A DNA stretch of 64,000 nucleotides, taken from the NCBI GenBank assembly GCA_038147195.1, contig JAYQTB010000004.1, positions 1,674,001 to 1,738,000 on the forward strand. Reading direction: 5' to 3'. Shown in pieces: positions 54,326-61,387 of the stretch (positions are counted from its first letter, which is position 1; every line of letters begins with the position of its first letter). Below the pieces are notes generated by a model. The model was given only the letters and a program-made list of their open reading frames with translations. It made no database searches and had not been told where the DNA came from. Made by a program: the position numbers and the translations under genes. The stretch comes from Eutrophocola salsuginis. Lineage in GTDB: Bacteria > Pseudomonadota > Gammaproteobacteria > Pseudomonadales > Pseudohongiellaceae.

Positions 54326-54629
54326 AAGAGAAATAAAGAATCAATTGGATTAACTTTTTTATTAAATTTATTAAAAGAAATTCCATGATGCGTCCTGTGC
54401 GAGCCAAAAAGCCTCTAGCTTTAATGATGCTGCTGCTTAGGATGCTAGATGATGCTTGGCAATAGATAAATATTTTCAGGCTTATGAGATTTATTACCAA
54501 ACTTTGGCAAATTCCTGGACTCTTACTAAGTCATCTTGGTGTTGACTCATAAGTAGATCGTACGCAGAAACTTTCATAGCAGCTATATGCAACTGCTTTG
54601 AGAATATATTTGAATAATTTGAGCTTAGT
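54326..54629. other. AT-rich intergenic region without a gene
   Basis: It lies between two converging genes. I see no terminator with a T-run that I can defend and no coding signal. Confidence 0.5.
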
Positions 54630-55049
54630 TCAAGGACCGCTCTGACGCTCCAGACGCATGCTCCCGCTCTCCGAATTATAATGCCAGGTGGCATTTACTG
54701 CGCGAGTTCGTGAAGTGATATTCTCCAAAGACCCCTTCAGGGTGAAGGGGACGCTGTTGAGATTGGCATCTGTAACGGGCAAACTCATTTCAACCCACCA
54801 TTTTGACGAGTCCAGTGTTATATTCTTTGGCTCTCCTGAACCTGGGCCAGGGTTTACGATTCCGCTGAAATGCTCTCCATCCCAGTTAATAATCACTGTT
54901 AATAACGAGTTGTCTTCGCCCCAATTGCCCTGCCAGGTACCAACCAGAGGGTGGCCCTCCTGGGCCAATGCGATTGGCAGACTAAGATTATTAAGACTTA
55001 GAAGACTGCAGGTTAGAAAAAAATTGAAAACCTGTTGGCGTTTTTTCAT
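54630..55049 (-). CDS. Small secreted protein, unknown
   Basis: A 139-residue exported protein (signal peptide about 1-29, ending ALAQ). The mature part has HPLVGTWQGNWGEDNSLLTV, INWDGEHFSGIVNPG and FTLKGSLENITS, a beta-rich lipocalin-like pattern (GTWQG start). I do not recognise a named family. The ATG overlaps the stop of the upstream gene (ATGA), so it is translationally coupled to the GHWEGD protein gene and is third in a leftward three-gene unit. Confidence 0.7.
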   Translation of the reverse strand: MKKRQQVFNFFLTCSLLSLNNLSLPIALAQEGHPLVGTWQGNWGEDNSLLTVIINWDGEHFSGIVNPGPGSGEPKNITLDSSKWWVEMSLPVTDANLNSVPFTLKGSLENITSRTRAVNATWHYNSESGSMRLERQSGP

Positions 55050-55870
55050 GGCGTAATCTTGCTCAATTGGCCATCTCCCAGCATGGACTCCGGAGATAAA
55101 TTATTTTCCTGGCAGATGTATTCAAAGAGTTCATCTTGGGGCTGCCATCCAAGTTCGAAACCGCTTGTCCATGGACCAGTGTAGGCCCCGGGATCATCAA
55201 TAGTCACCGTGTAGTCTAGGGTATCGATGCTTGTTCTAGTAAAACGCTCTGTCAGATGTAGCGCCTCAGTGTGAGGTAGGCCATCCCGACTCATCCAGGA
55301 TTTTTCATTCATACCAATAGTATCTACTACGAGCGTATCGCCCTCCCAATGGCCAACGGAATGGCCAAAGAATGATGGCTTCAGGTTGTTAGGATGATCG
55401 CGGCCGTCCATATATATTATGCGGTAGCTTTGGCCGTTTGAAATATTCAAAATTACGATACGCTCCTGATCTGGCACGGAAATGATTTCCAAACCATATG
55501 GTGACATTAACTGACGTGGGCCACCGGCTGGTTTACATCGGGCATAGGGCTCGCTAGCCAAAAACTTACTGTGTCGATAATTTGTCAGTGCCAAGGCCCA
55601 AGGCTGTATAGGAATATCATCTATGTGGACGCGTGCGCCCATTGTTCGTGATGCTTCGTATGAATTCGGATTGGCTACTAGGTTACCTCCGGAACTTCGG
55701 CCCCAAATGCCTATTTCTCCAGATGGAGGTTCGAAATGTATACGCCCGTCTTCACCTCGCGGCGGCGGACGGAGGTCAACATTGTTATCTTGAGACATAG
55801 TTTCATTGGCTACCAGTAGCAGGGTCATGCTTAAAAAGTTAGCAAGTCTCAACTTTTTCTTTTTTACCAT
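55046..55870 (-). CDS. Secreted protein of the GHWEGD family
   Basis: A 274-residue exported protein. AGGA lies eight bases before the ATG at 55870 but only two before another ATG two codons upstream, so I take 55870. Signal peptide about 1-27. Blocks: GEIGIWGRSSG, YARCKPAGGPRQLMSPYG, IIYMDGRDHPNNLKPSFFG, HSVGHWEGDTLVVDTIGM, HLTERFTRTSIDTLDYTVT and IDDPGAYTGPWT. This is the cleanest copy of the family core and is very close to the C-terminal half of the protein encoded just upstream at 55889-57022. The next gene overlaps by ATGA. Confidence 0.8.
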   Translation of the reverse strand: MVKKKKLRLANFLSMTLLLVANETMSQDNNVDLRPPPRGEDGRIHFEPPSGEIGIWGRSSGGNLVANPNSYEASRTMGARVHIDDIPIQPWALALTNYRHSKFLASEPYARCKPAGGPRQLMSPYGLEIISVPDQERIVILNISNGQSYRIIYMDGRDHPNNLKPSFFGHSVGHWEGDTLVVDTIGMNEKSWMSRDGLPHTEALHLTERFTRTSIDTLDYTVTIDDPGAYTGPWTSGFELGWQPQDELFEYICQENNLSPESMLGDGQLSKITP

Positions 55871-55888
55871 TATCATGTTCCTATCATG

Positions 55889-57022
55889 CTATAGCCGGTT
55901 GTCCTGACAGTAGTACTCTGGCATTTCTTCACCGGATATCCACTGCAGAGTCCAAGAGCTAGCCCAGGGTCTGGTATAGCTGCCAGGATCGTTGATGGTC
56001 ACCGAATACTCAAGTGTATTTAGGCTAGTGCGTGTTAAGCGCTCCTCTAATTGCAGATGTCGTGTGTGAGGCAATCCGCCGTTAGAAAACCAGAAGCCCT
56101 CGTTGTACCCGTCTGAGTTCACTACCAAGCTATCACCGTCCCAGTGCGCTACAGAACGGCCGAAAAACAATGGATTGTCATCGTTACCGCCGACTTGGCT
56201 TATTTGCTCACGGCCATCGGTATAGATCAGGCGCCAATTCCGATTGGCCCCACCCATAAGCATAGTTATGCGATTACGCTGGTGTTGCTCAAGAAATTGC
56301 AAACCAAATGTCTGCTGGAACTGGCGGGGACCACCTGGCGGTATACAGAAAAGGTAACCAGGATCACTGGCAAGAGATTCTTGTTGGCGAAGTATGTAAA
56401 GGTCGCGCGCCCAGTCCTGAAATGGAGCAACCCGGGCAGCATCATCAAGATTTTTAAGGAGACCCTGCGCGTCCATGGACACTGTCTGTCCATCTTCCAG
56501 GAGGGAGCCAGATCCGGTGTTAAGCCAATAACCAATTTGTCCGGGCGGAGGGCCCAGTCGGGGTTTGCCATCGGACCAACGGGGTGTTGGGCCAGTAGCG
56601 ATATTTGCTAGCGTGTTAACAACTGCACTATCGTCGACACTGAAAAGTAAAAAACCATTATTGTTTGTAATTCGTTCACCCCATACCTGCTCGCTGCCAT
56701 TTTTTGCAATAGGGCCGTAAACAGTGATGTACTCACCAACGGCCACATCATCAGGCGACCAGCCACTGAATGACAAGGTAATTGTGTCGGGCAGTTCAAC
56801 TGCCCAATTACCAACAATCCCGAGACTTTCATCGACTTGGATAAATAGATGGACATGAGGATTTGCCCAATCTATTGCAGTAATTCTGCCGCTCAGGGTC
56901 CGCGTGTTTGCGGGGTCGAACTTGGCGGCAACCGGATGATGGGCCATCACGGCTGGCGCCAACAAACAGAGCATAAAAGCTAGCATGTGAAACATATGCC
57001 AGATAGATAGTTTATTATGCAT
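55889..57022 (-). CDS. DUF6152 domain fused to a GHWEGD-type domain, secreted
   Basis: A 377-residue exported protein. I start it at the ATG at 57022; an in-frame TTG three codons earlier sits too close to the AGGAGG site. After the signal peptide comes MAHHPVAAKFDPANTRTLSG and ITAIDWANPHVHLFIQVDE (DUF6152, about 28-135). The second half (about 150-377) has GPPPGQIGYWLN, CIPPGGPRQFQQTFGLQF, IYTDGREQIS, SVAHWDGDSLVVN, ERLTRTSLNTLEYSVTIN and DPGSYTRPW. Thus the two proteins made separately at the left end of the window occur here as one chain. It leads the leftward unit with two further secreted proteins. Confidence 0.83.
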   Translation of the reverse strand: MHNKLSIWHMFHMLAFMLCLLAPAVMAHHPVAAKFDPANTRTLSGRITAIDWANPHVHLFIQVDESLGIVGNWAVELPDTITLSFSGWSPDDVAVGEYITVYGPIAKNGSEQVWGERITNNNGFLLFSVDDSAVVNTLANIATGPTPRWSDGKPRLGPPPGQIGYWLNTGSGSLLEDGQTVSMDAQGLLKNLDDAARVAPFQDWARDLYILRQQESLASDPGYLFCIPPGGPRQFQQTFGLQFLEQHQRNRITMLMGGANRNWRLIYTDGREQISQVGGNDDNPLFFGRSVAHWDGDSLVVNSDGYNEGFWFSNGGLPHTRHLQLEERLTRTSLNTLEYSVTINDPGSYTRPWASSWTLQWISGEEMPEYYCQDNRL

Positions 57023-57192
57023 GAATGGCAACGCCCTCCTAATTTCCTTACCGTAAGCCTAAAACGCCTAGTCCATGAAAGTCCATGCTGGGGCACGGTC
57101 AAGACCAATTTCCACACTTGTTTCACGAATGTCACCGAACTTAAATTTCGTGGTATTTTTACGAAAATAGAATCACAAAAATAGGCGTCAAC

Positions 57193-59142
57193 ATGTACAA
57201 GAGAGCTTTTAATAGTTCGATTCAAAGAGCAATGGGCTTAATGCTGGCCGGGTATGTGCTTGCAATAGTCCTTATGCCTGATCCGGCGATTGCCCAGTGC
57301 CAGGACTTTTCCGATGACCCCGCCGGTTGCCAGCCTAGCACTTTCGACACGCCCATCGGTGACATGCCATCTGTGAGGGTAAACCGCCGAGGTGAAATAG
57401 ATGCCAACTCCTCGGAGCGCGATGCCCGCGCCGGTTTTGCCCGTCTGCAGCGCAACCTCCGCCTAGTGCGCAACTTTGAATATCTTCACTGGGTAGTGAC
57501 GGTGCCATCGAGACGGGATACTGTCGACGGCCCCTGGCAAGGTGGCGATCTGGAAGCCGCGGGGGACGCACGTGGTCTAGGTATCGCCGGCAGCTGTCTT
57601 TTTCTCGGCCATGGCAACGGCCCCGGTGTCGCCCGCGGCGTGGATATCTTTCGCATCCAAAACGATCCCGTGAGCGATGCGCCTGTGAAGATTGGAGAGC
57701 TTCCTGTAATCCAGGTGGGCAATCAGGGGTACGACGATCGCGAGTTACGTGCACTGCTCTACACCGACTCCGCCAATAACGAACGCATGCTGCTGGTACG
57801 TAACGCGACAACCCGCACCGAAGGAGTGATGGAAACGTTCGCTATAGATCCGACTACCTGCATGACCATCGGCAAGAGCCAGGTGTTTGATTTCAACGGT
57901 CCGTCCCATGAATTCTATCTCTGGCATGACCCTAGCAACAGCAATCGCGTGCTGGTCTACATGGCTATGTTTGCCGGCGGCGGGTTGCCCGACCCTGCCG
58001 ATCCTTCCCGGCGCCTGCCTGATGCCTATGCCATGGCGGTCACCGATGAGGAGTCCGGCGCAGTGCTCGAGGCCCCCCAAGTACTGGCTACCTTCAGTCT
58101 GGAGGATGTTGGCGGCCCTCCTATAAATGAAAGACCTGATGCTACAGGCCTTTATGCTGATGGCCGCTTTGCCGACTTCAGCCATCTGACCGATGCTCGT
58201 GGCCGTGCCGGTAATTTCAATGATCGCCAAAATAACATGCTGCATTCCTTGTCTGTGTCAGATGACGGCGAGCGTGTCTATGTGGCCGGGGGTAATGCCG
58301 GTTTCTATATACTCAATTCGACCGGGGTGGCGAACAACCGCGATGCGGCACTTGCAACCGGTATGGCAAACTGTAATCCCCGTTCCACGGTAGCTAGCGT
58401 GCGCGGGCAAACCAATTCTGACCTCTTGGATGATATTGCCAATGACTGCCTCCATATGGTGGTTAATGACGACCCCGGCTTGCACGCTTTTCTTGCTTCA
58501 GACGCACCCGGCATCGCCAAGGTGGTGCGTTACCAGGTGTTGCTTACGCGCTCGCGGATCGATGTCCACCCGCCAAACAACTCCCTACCCACAGGTATAC
58601 ACAGTGCGGTGTTGGTGCCCAATCGTCCAGCTCAGGTCCGAGGCAACACTGAAGGGCGTCCGGCCTGGGTCTGGATAACTGATGAAAATTTTGGCGGCTG
58701 CCCTATCATGCACGCGCGCATGGTCAATGTGGAAGTGGAGGCAACCCCGGTACTTACCAGCGCCTTTGCCGTACCGGACAATCAGTTGCAGGAATGCCTG
58801 GACCAATCCGCCACCGAACCCAATGGTGAGCCGCGACGGCGCGTAGCCCAGCAAAACCATAACCCCACTGTGTTTGAAAACCTAGTCTTCAACTCCTGGT
58901 ACGGACATGGGATTCGGGCCATTGATATCTCCAATCCCTATAACCCGAGGGAAGTAGGACATATTATTACTCTGCCACATAGCATTGCCCGGACATATCC
59001 AGTGTTCAAGGATGGCCTGATCTACTGGACCGACAGTGATACCGGCCTTCACGTAGCAAGATACACCGGACCACGTGCAGATGAGTTGCCGGGTAAAGGC
59101 AGCGGCACCTATGAAAGCAATGCAACCAGTCCTCACAGGTAG
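57193..59142 (+). CDS. Large secreted protein with LVIVD-like propeller repeats
   Basis: A 649-residue exported protein (signal peptide about 1-32, ending AIAQC). Blade-like segments suggest a beta-propeller of the LVIVD type: VIQVGNQGYDDRELRALLYT, LWHDPSNSNRVLVYMAMF, LHSLSVSDDGERVYVAGGNA, NSWYGHGIRAIDISNPYNPR and FKDGLIYWTDSDTGLHVARY. The RAIDISNPYNPREVG stretch is the classic LVIVD signature. Several Cys (CQDFSDDPAGC) suggest disulfides. It is first of three tightly packed genes with a metal-binding-domain protein and a c-type cytochrome-like protein. Ligand unknown. Confidence 0.75.
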   Translation: MYKRAFNSSIQRAMGLMLAGYVLAIVLMPDPAIAQCQDFSDDPAGCQPSTFDTPIGDMPSVRVNRRGEIDANSSERDARAGFARLQRNLRLVRNFEYLHWVVTVPSRRDTVDGPWQGGDLEAAGDARGLGIAGSCLFLGHGNGPGVARGVDIFRIQNDPVSDAPVKIGELPVIQVGNQGYDDRELRALLYTDSANNERMLLVRNATTRTEGVMETFAIDPTTCMTIGKSQVFDFNGPSHEFYLWHDPSNSNRVLVYMAMFAGGGLPDPADPSRRLPDAYAMAVTDEESGAVLEAPQVLATFSLEDVGGPPINERPDATGLYADGRFADFSHLTDARGRAGNFNDRQNNMLHSLSVSDDGERVYVAGGNAGFYILNSTGVANNRDAALATGMANCNPRSTVASVRGQTNSDLLDDIANDCLHMVVNDDPGLHAFLASDAPGIAKVVRYQVLLTRSRIDVHPPNNSLPTGIHSAVLVPNRPAQVRGNTEGRPAWVWITDENFGGCPIMHARMVNVEVEATPVLTSAFAVPDNQLQECLDQSATEPNGEPRRRVAQQNHNPTVFENLVFNSWYGHGIRAIDISNPYNPREVGHIITLPHSIARTYPVFKDGLIYWTDSDTGLHVARYTGPRADELPGKGSGTYESNATSPHR

Positions 59143-59146
59143 GGGT

Positions 59147-60130
59147 GTGAAAGTTTTTCTTTTTTATCTCTCGCTCCTGCTACCAACCGGTGTCCTCGCT
59201 CAGGGCGGGCTTACCACCATCGATGGGTCGACTCAGGAAAAGGTGTGGATGTGCCCAATACACTCAGACTATACAGCTCCTCGTGCTGGTACCTGCCCCA
59301 GGGATGGCATGCGCTTAGTGCTCTCAAGCCCTTTCGATGTCCGTGATTATGGCCTTGAATTTACTACCATTCCGGCCATCCCGCGGGCTGGTGAATCGCT
59401 GACTCTGCAGTTTCGTGTCACCCATCCGGATAGCGGTGAAGTGGTTACCGAATTCATTCGCGTACATGACCAGTTATTTCATTTGTTCGTTGTCAGCCAG
59501 GATCTTGACTGGTTCCAGCATATTCATCCAGTAATGGATGAAAGTGGCCTCTGGAGTATCCAGGTAGAACTGCAGGAAGCTGGCTACTATAAGGTACTAT
59601 CAGATTTTTTGCCTGCAGGCGGCACCAGCCAGTTCATCGCCCACTCGCTGGTGACCTCAGGGTACCGCGGGGATATCTTCTCAGACGGTGCGATGCTGGT
59701 GCCCGACACCACGCAGAGTAAAACCGTCGATGGGCTGACGGCAACCCTTGCCTATGACCCCGATCCATTCATGGCCGGTCTGTACGGACACCTCAATTTC
59801 CATTTCACCGATGCAGAAACGAACGAGCCCGTCACTGATCTACAGGCATATCTGGGGGCTTTCGGACATACGCTAATTCTCAGTGCCGACCTGGTGGATT
59901 ATGTGCATTCGCATCCACTTGACCTGGACCAGGGCTTTGACGAAGAAACCGGTCCGATAATGTTCATGATACCCATGGGCGTGGACCCGGACACCCTACG
60001 CGGCGGCCCGAGAATCACATTTGACGGGCTCATGCCTCATGCTGGTTTATTCCGCGCTTTTACCCAGGTGCGCTGGCGAAACACACTACGCACTTTTGTC
60101 TTCACTTTTGAAGTGATAGAAAAGCCATGA
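59147..60130 (+). CDS. Secreted protein with heavy-metal-binding (HMBD-like) domain
   Basis: A 327-residue exported protein. I choose a GTG start (59147, four bases after the upstream stop), which gives a clean signal peptide (KVFLFYLSLLLPTGVLAQ); in-frame ATGs at 59111 and 59120 lie inside the previous gene. The mature start has VWMCPIHSDYTAPRAGTC and PRDGMRL (Cys36, His39, Cys50), the pattern of the CPMHP...CPxCGM metal-binding domain of copper-efflux proteins, but the last Cys is Asp. The rest is beta-rich with many His (DWFQHIHPVMDE, DYVHSHPLDLDQ), which may bind copper. It overlaps the next start by ATGA. Confidence 0.75.
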   Translation: MKVFLFYLSLLLPTGVLAQGGLTTIDGSTQEKVWMCPIHSDYTAPRAGTCPRDGMRLVLSSPFDVRDYGLEFTTIPAIPRAGESLTLQFRVTHPDSGEVVTEFIRVHDQLFHLFVVSQDLDWFQHIHPVMDESGLWSIQVELQEAGYYKVLSDFLPAGGTSQFIAHSLVTSGYRGDIFSDGAMLVPDTTQSKTVDGLTATLAYDPDPFMAGLYGHLNFHFTDAETNEPVTDLQAYLGAFGHTLILSADLVDYVHSHPLDLDQGFDEETGPIMFMIPMGVDPDTLRGGPRITFDGLMPHAGLFRAFTQVRWRNTLRTFVFTFEVIEKP

Positions 60131-61269
60131 GGAAGCTGAACTGGTTATTGGGGGTAGCGGGTGCCGCAGCTGCTGTGACTTGGTCGGCGCTAACCTTTCC
60201 CCATGCGGCCACCAGCAACTCAGTGCTGTTTGATCGCGAGATCGTGCGCATTATCGACAAGCACTGCGTGATGTGTCATATGGACGGAGGCCCGGCCAGT
60301 GCCATTGAAACCTGGGAGCAGGCCTGGCTTGCCCGCAATGGCTTTCATGACAAGGTACTGGCTCGGCATATGCCGCCCTGGGCGGCAGTGTCCGGTTACG
60401 GGAAATTCAGCAATGCCAATCACCTGACCCTCCGGGAGATGCGCTTTATCGTGTCCTGGGTGGAAGGACTGGGGCCGCGCAACAATGGCGAGCTATTCTT
60501 TAATGTAGCAGGTGTGGATGCGTTAGCCGAACCTGTGACCGCCAGCTTTGACACTGACAGTTGGCATCTTGGCGAACCTGACCAGGTTATTAGCGTCGCG
60601 CCAGTGGGAGTGGGCGCAGGCAATTTGCCTGGCACTGACATGCAATGGTACGGCAACCTTATCGATACCAATTTGCTGGAGGAATACAGACTAACAGGTC
60701 TGGAGTTTTTACCGAATGATCGCAGCCGACTTCATGCAGTGGTGTTTAGCCTAGCGACAGACAGCCAATGGCTAGCGACTTGGACACCATGGCACGGTTA
60801 TCGCGAATTTGTCAGCGACATCGGTATTCATTTGGCACCAGGAGAACGCCTTGTTGTGAATTACCTTGTTTCCGGAAGAGACAAACCTTTCTTTTTGGAA
60901 GGCCAACTTGGCCTGCACCTGGCCGAGTCAACTGAGGGACCAAAACGGTCGCTACAGGAACTGCGTCTACAAGGCCAGGCCAGCGGCAATCGACTGCAGT
61001 TGAACACTGTTCTGGAGCATGCAATTCAACTGACCGCTCTTTGGCCGGAATTACCTGCCGGTACGGATGCCTTGGAAGTGACTGCCCGGCACCCTGACGG
61101 GCGAGTGCAAATCTTGCTATTAGCGCTGGACTTGCCGGAACAATGGCCAACCTCCTACCTGCTGGAAACACCGGCGGCGTTGCCGGCGGGCACCGTCATC
61201 ACAGCAACGGCTACTGCAGTAACTGGCTCACTATTCGGCCCTCTGAGTTTGACGCTCAGTGCTTATTGA
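60127..61269 (+). CDS. Cytochrome-c-like protein related to copper type II monooxygenase fusions
   Basis: A 380-residue exported protein. A haem motif CVMCH (Cys47, Cys50, His51) opens a domain with ARHMPPWAAVSGYGKFSN and LTLREMRFIVSWVEGLGPRN, as at the N-terminus of many proteins that end in copper type II ascorbate-dependent monooxygenase domains. The remainder begins DSWHLGEPDQVISVAP, like that domain, but is shorter and the expected copper His pairs are not obvious, so it may be a degenerate or binding-only form. It is coupled to the metal-binding-domain gene (ATGA). Electron transfer to or from copper is a fair guess. Confidence 0.72.
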   Translation: MRKLNWLLGVAGAAAAVTWSALTFPHAATSNSVLFDREIVRIIDKHCVMCHMDGGPASAIETWEQAWLARNGFHDKVLARHMPPWAAVSGYGKFSNANHLTLREMRFIVSWVEGLGPRNNGELFFNVAGVDALAEPVTASFDTDSWHLGEPDQVISVAPVGVGAGNLPGTDMQWYGNLIDTNLLEEYRLTGLEFLPNDRSRLHAVVFSLATDSQWLATWTPWHGYREFVSDIGIHLAPGERLVVNYLVSGRDKPFFLEGQLGLHLAESTEGPKRSLQELRLQGQASGNRLQLNTVLEHAIQLTALWPELPAGTDALEVTARHPDGRVQILLLALDLPEQWPTSYLLETPAALPAGTVITATATAVTGSLFGPLSLTLSAY

Positions 61270-61345
61270 ATCAAAGGGATAAAACTTGATTTGATCTGGA
61301 AGTGGATGTCCTCAGTCGCTATCAAATAGCCTGTAATAAAAAATG

Positions 61346-61372
61346 CCTCAAAATACGTACTGAGGGTTTTTT
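61346..61372. terminator. Bidirectional rho-independent terminator
   Basis: Five-bp stem CCTCA/TGAGG with a ten-base loop followed by six T; the reverse strand has a T-rich run as well. It separates the cytochrome-like gene from the converging G8 paralogue 5. Confidence 0.65.
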
Positions 61373-61387
61373 AAGTCTTAATAGGGC

